A stretch of DNA of 64,000 nucleotides from the NCBI GenBank assembly GCA_000163995.1, contig CM000855.1:72997-136996 (forward strand). Direction: 5' to 3'. The notes beneath the pieces are model-generated. The model searched no databases and was not told the DNA's origin. It was given only the letters and a program-made list of their open reading frames with translations. The stretch comes from Campylobacter jejuni subsp. jejuni 414. GTDB taxonomy: Bacteria; Campylobacterota; Campylobacteria; Campylobacterales; Campylobacteraceae. The position numbers and the translations under genes are program-made. Every line of letters begins with the position of its first letter. The stretch's first letter is position 1. Positions 46,671 to 56,699 of the stretch are shown here, piece by piece.

Positions 46671-48550
46671 AAAAAATTATTTTTGGTTTATGTTTTTTTA
46701 TTTTATACCTTGGAGCACAAGAATTTAAATTTATTGATGCAAGTATCAGCAAAGAGGATAAAGGAATTTATGCTTTAGTTGAAAAATATGTTGATCTTAA
46801 CAATCAAATTAGAGAATTTAAGAAAAATAATGATGAAAATTCAAGCACTTTTAATGGTATTTTAAGTGAATTTAAAAAAGACAAAAAGACTATTTTGGCA
46901 AAAATACCTGATATGATAGTAGGACAAAAGATTGATGAAGAAGCTGTAGCTAGATTTTTAAAAGCAAAGGAAAAATTTCTAGATATTCAAAAAAAGAATA
47001 TTAATAAACCTTATGTTTATACAGATGCTACTCTTAATCTGATTTATTTTAATATTGTAGAAAGTTTTTATTCTTCTTTGTTTGAAATGGAAAAACTTTT
47101 TAAAAATACAGCAAGCAGTAAAGATTTGATTGCTACTATTGACAAGGCAATGGAAAATTTACAAAACTCTTCTAATGTAAGTTTAGATAGTTTCAAAAGC
47201 AAGATTACAAATCCAGAGGAATTAGAGAAAATTACCCTAAAAGAAAGATATATTAGTAATGCTGTAGATTCTTATTCTGAAATTCTTAAATATTTGCGCT
47301 CAAATGCAGACTTACTTGAAAGTAATTATATTTTTTCATTACTTGAGCTTCAAGTTTGGATAGATCGTATCAATGAGGCGGTTGGTGTAAGTTTTATTAA
47401 TGTTGGAAAAATAGTAATTTCTGCTTTGGTTTTGGTATTTTTTATATCTTTAAGACGTTTTTTTGCTAATATAGTATACTTTTTTCTTGTTCAACTTTTC
47501 TATAGAAATAAAAATGATGTAGATGATATTAAAGTAATTTTTATTGAGAATATTAAAAAACCTGTAGGTTTTTTGCTAATTATCTATGCTACTTCTCTTT
47601 GTCTTACTATAGCGATTTATCCTGCACCTTTGAGTATAAATTTAAGTAATTTTTTTCATATAGTTTATGCAGTTTTGATTGCATGGCTTATTCTAAGAAT
47701 GCTTGATGGTTATGGTGTGGTACTAGTTTCTAAGCTTGCTCAAAAAAGTGGAAAAAAAGAAGTTGTTAATTTAATTATTAAAATTTTATATTTTGTTATT
47801 ATTGTCATAGCTTTATTGTATATTCTTGCTCAGCTTGGTTTTAATACTTCAGCTATTATTGCATCATTGGGGATTGGTGGTTTGGCTGTTGCTTTAGCAG
47901 CAAAAGATATTATTGCAAATTTCTTTGCTTCCATACTTTTGCTTTTTGATAATAGCTTTAATCAAGGAGATTGGGTAGAGGTTTCAGGCATAGAAGGAAC
48001 TGTGGTTGAAACAGGGCTTAGAAAAACTACCATTAGAACTTTTGATAATTGTCTTGTATTTTTACCAAATTCAACCATCATGGGAGCCAATATTAAAAAT
48101 TGGAGTAAAAGACGCATGGGTCGCCATGTTAGAATGTATTTGGGTGTTGGTTATGATGCTACTCCTCAAAAACTAGAACAATGTGTAAAAGATCTAAGAG
48201 AATTTTTACATACAAGTGATTTGGTGGCTCACGATGAGGATAGTGCATTAAAATACGGTGATCATACAACCAAATATCGTCAAAATCTTGTATCTATTAA
48301 TGATTTAGAAGGTTATAAAAATGCTTGTTATGTAGCTTTAAGTGAATTTGCAGATAGTAGTATTAATATAGAGCTTTATTTTTATACCAAAGAAATAGGT
48401 GGAAAAGATTTTAGAGAAGCTAGACAAAGTTTAATGCTTGAATTTATGCGCATAATTGAAAAAAATGGTTTAACCTTCGCTTTCCCAAGCCGTAGTATTT
48501 ATATAGAAAATTTGCCACCCCTTGATTTGCAAACAAAAGCTGTAAAATAG
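46667..48550 (+). CDS. MscS-type mechanosensitive channel with long N-terminal region
   Basis: The 627-residue protein has a signal peptide (MKKIIFGLCFFILYLGAQEF), a helical periplasmic part of about 220 residues, several membrane spans and a MscS core: the pore helix GGLAVALAAKDIIANFFAS (about residue 404) and the beta domain QGDWVEVSGIEGTVVE. It thus resembles large MscS family members (MscK/YbdG type) that open on osmotic downshift. It is translated with the carbonic anhydrase gene by a 4-base overlap. Corresponds to Cj0238. Confidence 0.9.
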   Translation: MKKIIFGLCFFILYLGAQEFKFIDASISKEDKGIYALVEKYVDLNNQIREFKKNNDENSSTFNGILSEFKKDKKTILAKIPDMIVGQKIDEEAVARFLKAKEKFLDIQKKNINKPYVYTDATLNLIYFNIVESFYSSLFEMEKLFKNTASSKDLIATIDKAMENLQNSSNVSLDSFKSKITNPEELEKITLKERYISNAVDSYSEILKYLRSNADLLESNYIFSLLELQVWIDRINEAVGVSFINVGKIVISALVLVFFISLRRFFANIVYFFLVQLFYRNKNDVDDIKVIFIENIKKPVGFLLIIYATSLCLTIAIYPAPLSINLSNFFHIVYAVLIAWLILRMLDGYGVVLVSKLAQKSGKKEVVNLIIKILYFVIIVIALLYILAQLGFNTSAIIASLGIGGLAVALAAKDIIANFFASILLLFDNSFNQGDWVEVSGIEGTVVETGLRKTTIRTFDNCLVFLPNSTIMGANIKNWSKRRMGRHVRMYLGVGYDATPQKLEQCVKDLREFLHTSDLVAHDEDSALKYGDHTTKYRQNLVSINDLEGYKNACYVALSEFADSSINIELYFYTKEIGGKDFREARQSLMLEFMRIIEKNGLTFAFPSRSIYIENLPPLDLQTKAVK

Positions 48551-48575
48551 CAAGATAAAATCTTGCTATTTTTTT
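48545..48575. terminator. Hairpin terminator between convergent mscS and nifU
   Basis: AAATAGCAAGA (48545-48555) and TCTTGCTATTT (48561-48571) form a perfect 11-bp stem with a TAAAA loop, followed by TTTT. A good intrinsic terminator for the plus-strand genes and possibly usable from both sides. Confidence 0.85.
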
Positions 48576-49545
48576 AAACTGGCATAACGCGTATATTTGG
48601 ACTTAATTCTTCTTGTAAAATAGTTTCAATAGCATAAAGTGTTGCACCACTTCCACTAGAACAACCGCTACAAGCACCAAGATAACGAATATATACATCA
48701 ATAGCTGCGCTTTCAGCCTTTTGTATATCAATCACTTCTAGATCTCCACCATCATTATGAAGCATAGGACGAATTTCAGCATCTAAAACGCTTTCAACTG
48801 CTTTTAATTGTCCTACTAAAGTCATTTCATCAAAAGCTACATCACTTTTCATCACGCTTTTAAGTTTTTCTCTATCTATTTCAGCTCTAGTTTCAGCTAA
48901 AATATCTACAAGATAATAATCTCTTTTTTCATGTCCACCTGGTTTGATACAGGATTTACAAAAAGCACCTGCTTTAGTATATTGAGTGATTTCTTCCACA
49001 GAATGTAAATCATTAAGTTTAATCACTTCTTTAATAGTTCCAAGACTTACTCTAGCACACTCACAAACTATAATTTGATCTTCAAAATCTTCAGGACTTA
49101 TACCTTTATAATGTGCTGCTGCTTGTTTAATTACATCATAAGCCATAACCGAACAGTGCATTTTTTGAGGTGGAACTGCTGGGGTTTCTGGATTATCACG
49201 CATAGCAAATTCCACATCTAAATTTGTGATTTTTACTGCTTCATCTACGGTTTTTCCTATACAAAGATCCACCATTGTATCACTACTTGCTATAGCTGTA
49301 CCACAACCAAAACTTTTAAATTTCGCATCGATAATTTTATCGGTTTTTTCATCTACAAGCCAAAAAAGTCTTACCGCATCACCACAACTTTCTGCGCCAA
49401 AATCAGCTACGATTAATTTTGCATTGCGTGCTTTAGCATCTTCTTCATTAAATTCTCCCATATGTTGAGGGTTATTCATTCTATCTTGAACTTTTTGTGA
49501 ATACTCATCCCAAATTGATCCGCCAATTAAACTATTTTTTCCCAT
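48574..49545 (-). CDS. nifU: NifU-type Fe-S cluster scaffold protein
   Basis: The 323-residue scaffold has three domains: an IscU-like domain (about 1-130, cysteines in AESCGDA, FGCGTAI and MHCSVMA), a BFD-like [2Fe-2S] domain (about 140-195, CECARVS and FCKSCIKPGG), and a NifU C-terminal thioredoxin-like domain (about 240-323, GACSGCSSG). In Epsilonproteobacteria it is the main Fe-S assembly scaffold, working with the adjacent cysteine desulfurase. Nine bases follow the desulfurase gene. Confidence 0.94.
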   Translation of the reverse strand: MGKNSLIGGSIWDEYSQKVQDRMNNPQHMGEFNEEDAKARNAKLIVADFGAESCGDAVRLFWLVDEKTDKIIDAKFKSFGCGTAIASSDTMVDLCIGKTVDEAVKITNLDVEFAMRDNPETPAVPPQKMHCSVMAYDVIKQAAAHYKGISPEDFEDQIIVCECARVSLGTIKEVIKLNDLHSVEEITQYTKAGAFCKSCIKPGGHEKRDYYLVDILAETRAEIDREKLKSVMKSDVAFDEMTLVGQLKAVESVLDAEIRPMLHNDGGDLEVIDIQKAESAAIDVYIRYLGACSGCSSGSGATLYAIETILQEELSPNIRVMPV

Positions 49546-49554
49546 TTTTTATCC

Positions 49555-50751
<1,197 letters not shown>

Positions 50752-50984
50752 TTATCCTTAATTTTAATTAGGATATTTTTATCTTTATTTAAAAACGGAT
50801 AATAACAAAAATTTATAAAATTAGGTTAAAATTATAACAAAAATAAAACGCTAAAGTAAAATTTTTAAAGTGAAATGTTTTTGAAATTTCTATATAGTGA
50901 AGAATAAAAAATGTATTTTTAAATTTTTTCATAATATTTTATTATTTTTTAAATCTTCTTTGGTTGTGTGTTTAAAAATAAAAT

Positions 50985-51265
50985 CTTAAACCATGAGATT
51001 TAATTTTTACCCATTATATTTAAATTTAGCTTTATTAATGATAATTTCTTCATCAAAAAGATGTTTATTGATCATTAACAATAATTCTTAAAGCAATTTT
51101 TAATTCTTTTGTTTCAACATGGTATTAGTTCATTAAAGAGAGTTTTTTAAAAATTTCAAAAAGCTCTTTATATTGATGATCTAAAAGATCATTGTCCATT
51201 GAAATAATTTTTTCACTAAATCATGGTTTTGGGTACTTTTATGCAGATTATAATGCCATAATACT
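50985..51265 (-). pseudogene. Hemerythrin-like remnant (possibly the herA position)
   Basis: In the 540-base gap between the desulfurase and the next gene, the minus strand shows a broken reading of a bacteriohemerythrin. Fragments in order are MDNDLLDHQYKELFEIFKKL, HVETKELKIALRIIVNDQ and NKHLFDEEIIINKAKFKYNG, separated by stops and frame shifts. The family pattern D-x-Q-H-K-x-L-F and H-F-x-x-E-E is recognisable, although the first metal His is Tyr. C. jejuni has a hemerythrin near here (Cj0241c, HerA). The rest of the gap to 50737 is AT-rich with nothing else that I can identify. Confidence 0.6.
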
Positions 51266-51276
51266 TAAAATTTATT

Positions 51277-52440
51277 TTAAATCATCACGGACATATAAGA
51301 GTTTAAAATTTTATTTATATTTGCTTGTTTTTGACGACGATCTAGAAAATTTTCTATAGAGCTGAAGCGTAACTGATTTGCTTCTTCTAATCTTTGTGTA
51401 TCTTGACTTTGATATTGTTTTTTAAGATTATCAAAGTCATTGTGATTTTGATCAATATAAATTTGAAATATTGAACTTGAATTTGTAAATTCTTTTAAAT
51501 CCATATCTTTTTGATAATTAATATATTGTTGAAAAAATACAGATAATTTGTCTTGAGTACTTGTTTTTTTATCTATACCATTAACATAAAGGTAAAGATC
51601 AAAACTCATCTTTTTTTCATTCTCTTTTTTAATATAATCTTCTATATCTGTTTCGCCTTTGAGAATTTTCTGTAAATTTTGATGAGAGCTAAGTTCTAAA
51701 GTAGCGGGTTTCATAAAAAAGTTAAATTCTTTTTCGTTTTGAGTTTTTATATCATGATAGATAAAATTCATTAAAAGACCAGATTTTGATACTTCTGCAT
51801 TTTTGGTTAAATAGGGTTTTAAAATTTCATTAGAAGAAGTGTTTTCTATGGCTTTATCAAAGTGAAAATTAGTTATTTTATTGTCTAGCATTAAAGTATT
51901 TAAATTTATGATATTGCTTAATGCTAAATCAATTTCTTCTTGGTTGTTATAAATTCTTGAAATTTGACCTAAAAATTCCCCATTATCTGTTGAAAAACCC
52001 GACGATAGTTTTGAAATAACATCGCGACTTAAATAAGCATTATCATCTTGTAAAAATTCTGAATTTATAGATTTTAATGAACTATGATAGCTATTTAAAA
52101 GATAAGGTAGATCTATTTTGTTATAGTTTAAATTTTCATCTTGTCTTGTAAGTTCTTTTGCTATACTTCTAACACTTTTAATATTAATATCATAAGATTC
52201 TGGTATATTAGCAATTTTATTTAAATCTTTATCAAAAAAACCTTTTTCATTGGTTCTAAATCCAAATTCACTAGCATAACTAGTAGTATTATTAAAAATA
52301 TAGCTTAATTGCTCTAAATTATTTTCATTCCTTTCCTGATTTAAAGCTTTGCCATCTTTAATTAAATTTAGAGCAGAACTATTCTGTAAAGGATTAGATA
52401 AAGTTAAATTTTGATATGGATTTACCGAATTTATAGTCAT
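51277..52440 (-). CDS. Campylobacter-specific protein under a sigma54 promoter (Cj0243c-like)
   Basis: The 387-residue protein has no signal peptide or membrane span. It is Asn/Ser/Lys-rich and largely helical, with a polar start (MTINSVNPYQNLTLSNP) and a long charged C-terminal region (YQSQDTQRLEEANQ, then DRRQKQANINK). I recognise no domain. The start at 52440 follows TTGGAAAG; an upstream start at 52455 would change only five residues. A perfect sigma54 promoter precedes it. In C. jejuni, sigma54 serves flagellar genes and Cj0243c was reported in the RpoN regulon, so a role in flagellum assembly or secretion through the flagellar export path is likely. Confidence 0.72.
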   Translation of the reverse strand: MTINSVNPYQNLTLSNPLQNSSALNLIKDGKALNQERNENNLEQLSYIFNNTTSYASEFGFRTNEKGFFDKDLNKIANIPESYDINIKSVRSIAKELTRQDENLNYNKIDLPYLLNSYHSSLKSINSEFLQDDNAYLSRDVISKLSSGFSTDNGEFLGQISRIYNNQEEIDLALSNIINLNTLMLDNKITNFHFDKAIENTSSNEILKPYLTKNAEVSKSGLLMNFIYHDIKTQNEKEFNFFMKPATLELSSHQNLQKILKGETDIEDYIKKENEKKMSFDLYLYVNGIDKKTSTQDKLSVFFQQYINYQKDMDLKEFTNSSSIFQIYIDQNHNDFDNLKKQYQSQDTQRLEEANQLRFSSIENFLDRRQKQANINKILNSYMSVMI

Positions 52441-52476
52441 TTTAAATCTTTCCAAAATATTGCTGATTTTTTATAA

Positions 52477-52492
52477 GCAAAAGCTGTGCCAA
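52477..52492 (-). promoter_or_regulatory. Sigma54 (RpoN) promoter of the downstream unknown gene
   Basis: Read on the minus strand: TTGGCACAGCTTTTGC, an exact match to TGGCAC-N5-TTGC with GG and GC separated by 10 bases. It is 37 bases before the ATG at 52440, which leaves a leader of about 25 bases. Confidence 0.85.
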
Positions 52493-52596
52493 GTTTTTTA
52501 AAAAATTAAATTCAGTCAAAAATTAGAAAAAATTTGATAGTATTTAGCTTTTCTTTTAATTTGAAAAATAAAAATTTATTTAAATAAGGAAAGCGT

Positions 52597-52788
52597 ATGC
52601 CAAAGATGAAAAGCGTTAAAAGCGCAGTTAAACGCTTCAAAGTAGGTAAAAACAAAATCAAAAGAGGCTCAGCTTTTAGAAGTCATATTTTGACCAAAAA
52701 ACCTGCAAAAAGAATGCGTGATCTTCGCACAGCTAAATATGTACACAGCACAAATATAAAAGCTGTTGAAAAAATGCTAGGAATTTAA
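52597..52788 (+). CDS. rpmI: 50S ribosomal protein L35
   Basis: The 63-residue basic protein has the L35 pattern [15 protein letters not shown], then [16 protein letters not shown] and [37 protein letters not shown] precedes ATG 52597. Followed after 94 bases by rplT. Confidence 0.97.
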   Translation: MPKMKSVKSAVKRFKVGKNKIKRGSAFRSHILTKKPAKRMRDLRTAKYVHSTNIKAVEKMLGI

Positions 52789-52814
52789 GTTTTTGACAAA
52801 AGTCATTCAAACTC

Positions 52815-52861
52815 CCCTTTTTGAGATAAAATTTCAAGGGCAAGCTCCAAATTTGGACGCC
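52815..52861 (+). promoter_or_regulatory. Candidate structured leader between rpmI and rplT
   Basis: Two hairpins compete for the same bases: CCCTT (52815-52819) pairs with AAGGG (52836-52840), and GGC (52839-52841) pairs with GCC (52859-52861) enclosing the perfect palindrome TCCAAATTTGGA (52846-52857). Alternative pairing of this kind is usual in leaders of ribosomal protein genes; L20 represses its own operon in other bacteria. No direct evidence for function. Confidence 0.35.
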
Positions 52862-52882
52862 ACTTTATGAAAGGAAATAAAA

Positions 52883-53236
52883 ATGGCAAGAGTAAAAACA
52901 GGTGTTGTAAGACGCCGCAGACATAAAAAAATTTTAAAATTAGCGCGTGGTTTTTATAGTGGGCGCCGTAAACATTTTAGAAAAGCAAAAGAGCAATTAG
53001 AAAGAAGTCTAGTCTATGCTTATCGTGATAGACGCCGTAAAAAAAGAGACTTCCGTCGTCTTTGGATTGTACGTATCAATGCTGCTTGTAGACTTAATAA
53101 TTTAAGCTATTCAAGATTTATCAATGGTCTTAAAAAAGCGGGTATTGAACTTGATAGAAAAATTCTAGCAGATTTAGCTATGAATGATGCTGCTGCTTTT
53201 GCAAAAATAGCAGAGGCTGCAAAAAAAGCACTTTAA
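52883..53236 (+). CDS. rplT: 50S ribosomal protein L20
   Basis: The 117-residue protein starts [28 protein letters not shown] and contains [21 protein letters not shown] and [21 protein letters not shown], typical of L20. AAAGGAAATAAA precedes the ATG. A strong hairpin ends the unit 10 bases later. Confidence 0.98.
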   Translation: MARVKTGVVRRRRHKKILKLARGFYSGRRKHFRKAKEQLERSLVYAYRDRRRKKRDFRRLWIVRINAACRLNNLSYSRFINGLKKAGIELDRKILADLAMNDAAAFAKIAEAAKKAL

Positions 53237-53245
53237 TTTTTAACT

Positions 53246-53289
53246 AAGAATTTCAAGGTTTTTTGCTTCTTGAAATTCTTAAATTTTTT
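53246..53289 (+). terminator. Terminator after rplT
   Basis: AAGAATTTCAAG (53246-53257) and CTTGAAATTCTT (53269-53280) form a perfect 12-bp stem; TTTTTT at 53284-53289 follows. Clear intrinsic terminator. Confidence 0.85.
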
Positions 53290-53299
53290 AGTACTTGGT

Positions 53300-53830
53300 T
53301 ATTAGCTAAAACATCTTCATAGCATTTAAGTTGATTTACATTTTTTCAAAATCTTTACTGACATTACTTCTTTGTTTAATTTGTCTGAAATTTCTTTACC
53401 TAAAATTTATAAGATTTGAAATGATTTTGAAAAATTCATTAGATTTATCCCTTATAAAATTCATTTCTTGTACTAGAGTTAAAGCTTTGCAATAGGTTGT
53501 ATAGTTTGAATGACTGTTTTATAGCTCTTTCCATTTCACTTAAGCCCATTTGGATATTTTTTGAAAGTTTTCAACTTCATTAAATTAAAACGGTATTTAG
53601 GCTTAAATTGAACATGTATGTTAAAGTTTGATTTTTTAATATCTCTTTATTATAAAATATAAATTTCCACTAAAGTCCATATTTGCGCTAGATTTATCCC
53701 TGTTAAAGCACAAGGGTAAGGATTGTGTTTATATAAAAGTTCTAAAAGCAAGCTTTTACTTTGACCTAAACCGCCATAAATTAAATATGCAAAGTATTTG
53801 CACAGTGCGATTTAACAAGGTATATTTTAT
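53300..53830 (-). pseudogene. Decayed minus-strand coding sequence, identity unclear (tlp5 position)
   Basis: Between rplT and the HDOD gene the minus strand keeps coding-like pieces in shifting frames: FAYLIYGGLGQSKSLLLELL and HNPYPCALTGINLAQI near 53690-53790, then NEVENFQKI, MGLSEMERAIK, TVIQTIQPIAKALTLVQEMN and FIRDKSNEFFKIISNLI near 53400-53580. Stops interrupt all frames. In NCTC 11168 a chemoreceptor-like gene (Cj0246c, Tlp5) lies here as I recall, and the helical stretch could be part of one, but I cannot confirm it. From 53830 to 54000 I see AT-rich sequence only. Confidence 0.4.
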
Positions 53831-53999
53831 AGATAAAATTTCTTTTTATTGAGGTTTTATTTTTAAAATTAAAAAACATCAATTTAACTCCATTAAAATT
53901 ATTTTTTAATTGCTAGTTAATTAAATCAAAATACTATAAATTCGGTATTTATTTATAATTTTTATTATAGCTTAAGTAATAAATAAATGAAAATTTAGA

Positions 54000-54005
54000 T
54001 ATAAT
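54000..54005 (+). promoter_or_regulatory. Candidate sigma70 -10 box before the HDOD gene
   Basis: TATAAT at 54000-54005 (context AGATATAATTGC) lies 40 bases before ATG 54045. Confidence 0.5.
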
Positions 54006-54044
54006 TGCAAATTATAATAATCATTGACAAGGATAAATCAAATT

Positions 54045-54908
54045 ATGATTGGAGATATGAATGAGCTTTTATTAAAAAGCGTTGAAGTGTTGCCACCTTT
54101 ACCCGATACTGTAAGCAAATTAAGAAAATATGTGAGCGAGGCTAATTCAAATATAGAAACTATGAAAGTTGTTGAGATTATTTCAAGTGATCCATTAATG
54201 ACAGCTAAACTTTTGCAATTAGCAAATTCTCCTTATTACGGTTTTACAAGGGAAATTACAACCATAAGTCAAGTGATTACTTTATTAGGTATTGGTAATA
54301 TTATTAATATAGTCACTGCTGACTCTATTAGAGATAATTTTAAAATAGATGTTTCACCTTATGGTTTGGATACTAAAAATTTTTTAAAAACTTGCAATGA
54401 AGAGGCAACTTTTATCACAAATTGGCTTAATGATGAAGATAAAAAACTTTCTTTTCTTTTAGTTCCTTGTGCTATGCTTTTAAGACTTGGAATTGTTATT
54501 TTTTCAAATTTTCTTATACAAAATCATAAAGATAAGGATTTTTTAGCTTTTTTAAATAAAACTAAAAATGAAAATATTGCTTTAGCGGAGAATGAGTTTT
54601 TAGGTGTAGATCACATTTCTTTCTTGGGATTTTTGTTATATCATTGGAATTTTGATGATATCTTGATTGAAAGTATATGTTTTGTTCGCACTCCTCATGC
54701 TGCTCGTGAAGAAGTAAAAAAATCCGCTTATGCTCTAGCAATAACAGATCATCTTTTTGCTCCACATGATGGTTCTTCTCCATTTAATACAAAAGCTGCA
54801 ATTGCTTTACTTGAAGAGGCAAAAACTCAAGGAATTAATTTTGATTTAAATAATCTTTTATCTAAGCTTCCTAGTAAAGCCAAGGAAAATCTAGATAAAG
54901 AAGATTAA
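54045..54908 (+). CDS. HDOD-domain signalling protein (Cj0248-like)
   Basis: The 287-residue protein has an HDOD domain over most of its length (SVEVLPPLPDTVSKL, ISSDPLMTAKLLQLANSPYYGFTREITTISQVITLLG, the typical start), and later FLGVDHISFLGFLLYHWNF. HDOD proteins lack the metal-dependent HD phosphohydrolase residues and act in signalling; the C. jejuni homologue is linked to motility. ATG 54045 is favoured with AAGGA upstream; ATG 54057 is possible. It is followed after 33 bases by an unknown gene. No frame problem. Confidence 0.8.
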   Translation: MIGDMNELLLKSVEVLPPLPDTVSKLRKYVSEANSNIETMKVVEIISSDPLMTAKLLQLANSPYYGFTREITTISQVITLLGIGNIINIVTADSIRDNFKIDVSPYGLDTKNFLKTCNEEATFITNWLNDEDKKLSFLLVPCAMLLRLGIVIFSNFLIQNHKDKDFLAFLNKTKNENIALAENEFLGVDHISFLGFLLYHWNFDDILIESICFVRTPHAAREEVKKSAYALAITDHLFAPHDGSSPFNTKAAIALLEEAKTQGINFDLNNLLSKLPSKAKENLDKED

Positions 54909-54941
54909 AGAGCTTTTTATTAAGAGGTTCTAATTGTAGCG

Positions 54942-55418
54942 ATGAAAAGTTTAATTTTACCCCCCAATGAATTTTTAGATCACTATATTTTAAATGCTCA
55001 ATTCCATCGTTTTGCTGGAATTTCAAAAAATGCTTATAAATTTTGGAAAAATGTAGAAATAGGTAGATATCAGGGAACAAGAATTATATTTTTGCATAGA
55101 AATTGCATTTTAGAAAAACATCAGCAAGCTTTAAGACAATGTAGTAGTTTAAGTGGTTTTGTATTGGCAAGTGCTTTTTGTTCTTTTACCGGATTGGCAC
55201 CCTCTCATTTAGTAGAAAAAAATAATTCTTCTATTTATAAATTATTAGAGCTTAAGGAAATTTGTGGGATTAAATTTATTAACCTAAGGAAATTTTATGA
55301 TTTTTTAGGGCTAAATTATGATCAGTATATTTATATAGAAAAATGCCATTTTTTTAGCCCTGCTCCTTTTGAAAAGCGTATTAAAATTACTGAGAGTATG
55401 TGCGTTGGGTATTATTAA
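54942..55418 (+). CDS. Hypothetical protein, 158 residues (Cj0249-like)
   Basis: I do not recognise a domain. The protein has no signal peptide and no membrane helix. It has several Cys and His residues (HRNCILEKHQ, RQCSSLS, CSFTGLAPSH, IEKCHFF), aromatic-rich segments and a conserved-looking KNAYKFWKNVEIGRY start region. It lies 33 bases after the HDOD gene and its last 32 bases overlap the end of the convergent MFS gene, so it may be co-transcribed with the HDOD gene. GTTCTAATTGTAGC before the ATG is a weak ribosome site. Confidence 0.6.
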   Translation: MKSLILPPNEFLDHYILNAQFHRFAGISKNAYKFWKNVEIGRYQGTRIIFLHRNCILEKHQQALRQCSSLSGFVLASAFCSFTGLAPSHLVEKNNSSIYKLLELKEICGIKFINLRKFYDFLGLNYDQYIYIEKCHFFSPAPFEKRIKITESMCVGYY

Positions 55419-56697
55419 GATAAAAAAAGATAAATGCACATAGTAAAGCTATAATAGCCAAAATAAAAACATAAATTCCCAAAGAAAAACGCCAAAAATT
55501 ATTTAAGTTATCTAAAGCAAAACTATGTAAGAAAAAAGCAAGTTGTGGAGTTAAGCCTCCAGCTATGGCGTAAGCAATATTATATGAAAAAGAAAGTCCT
55601 GAAAATTTAATTTTTGCATCAAATACTTCATTCATTATTAAAGGGCAAAAATTCATTACTCCGCTAAAAAAGCATACAAATAAATATAAGTAAGCTACCA
55701 AGTTAAAATCAGCATTTTGCATATATAGAGTATTAAAATAAAGCAAGCTTGCAATTCCAAAAAATATACTAAAAAATACACAAGATTTTATAATACCTAT
55801 TTTATCTGCTAAAATTCCACTTACAATACACCCTAAACAAAGAATCAAAATCCCACCCATTTGAAGATAGGTTTGTAGCGAAGTATTAATTTGAAGTATT
55901 TTTGTTATATAGCTAGGCATAAGTAAAATCATTACAACAATACAGCCTGTTAAAACCCAAGTAATCATCATAGAAAGAGCAATTCCCATTTTAGCTTTTT
56001 TAAACACTTCTTTTAAAGGAAATTTTTCTAAAGCCTTATCTTTTTTCATTTGTTCAAAAACAGGGGTTTCTCTTAAAAATTTTCTCAAATAAGCAGAAAT
56101 AATCCCAAAAATTCCGCCTAAAAAGAAAGGAATTCTCCAAGCCCATTCATGAAGTTCTTCTTGGGTATAAATTTTATTCATAATTAAAAAGACTAAACTG
56201 CCTAATAAAATTCCACCTACAACTGAAGCAGTTAAAATTCCTAAATAAGTTCTTTTTTGTCCTTGTGGTGCATGTTCATATATAAAAACCCAAGCTCCAG
56301 GGAGTTCCCCACCTATGGCTATACCTTGACAAATGCGTATAAAAACTAAAAGCGCAATACAAATAAAACCTATGCTTTCATAATTTGGAATAAAAGCGAG
56401 GGTAAAAGTTGGAATAACCATCAATAAAATGCTGATCATAAACATTCTTTTGCGTCCAAATTTATCTCCAAAATGAGCTAGTATCACACCGCCTAAAGGA
56501 CGCGCTAAATATCCAGCTGCAAATATTCCATAAGTATTAAACATTTGCCAAAAACTACTTAAATCTTTTGGGAAAAAATTTGTTGAAATATAATTTGCAA
56601 AAAATACAAAAATGATAAAATCATAGAATTCTAAAGTTCCACCTAATGATGAAAGTGCTAAAACTTTTATATCTCTTCGATTAAGGGTTTTATCCAT
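55387..56697 (-). CDS. MFS transporter, metabolite:H+ symporter type
   Basis: The 436-residue protein has 12 membrane spans and MFS motifs of the sugar/metabolite-H+ symporter group (ProP/ShiA/KgtP type): GTLEFYDFIIFVFFA, ARPLGGVILAHFGDKFGRKRMF (motif A) and RICQGIAIGGELPGAWVFIYEHAP. These import organic acids, betaines or similar solutes. It is preceded by 2 bases by the small acidic gene, so they form one unit. Convergent with the previous gene. Corresponds to Cj0250c. The substrate is not visible from sequence. Confidence 0.85.
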   Translation of the reverse strand: MDKTLNRRDIKVLALSSLGGTLEFYDFIIFVFFANYISTNFFPKDLSSFWQMFNTYGIFAAGYLARPLGGVILAHFGDKFGRKRMFMISILLMVIPTFTLAFIPNYESIGFICIALLVFIRICQGIAIGGELPGAWVFIYEHAPQGQKRTYLGILTASVVGGILLGSLVFLIMNKIYTQEELHEWAWRIPFFLGGIFGIISAYLRKFLRETPVFEQMKKDKALEKFPLKEVFKKAKMGIALSMMITWVLTGCIVVMILLMPSYITKILQINTSLQTYLQMGGILILCLGCIVSGILADKIGIIKSCVFFSIFFGIASLLYFNTLYMQNADFNLVAYLYLFVCFFSGVMNFCPLIMNEVFDAKIKFSGLSFSYNIAYAIAGGLTPQLAFFLHSFALDNLNNFWRFSLGIYVFILAIIALLCAFIFFYLNNTQRTYSQ

Positions 56698-56699
56698 TC

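Noticed and set aside
54959..54965. C-tract as a second contingency repeat
   Set aside because: Only six C residues near the start of the 158-residue gene; too short to act like the poly-G switches of C. jejuni.
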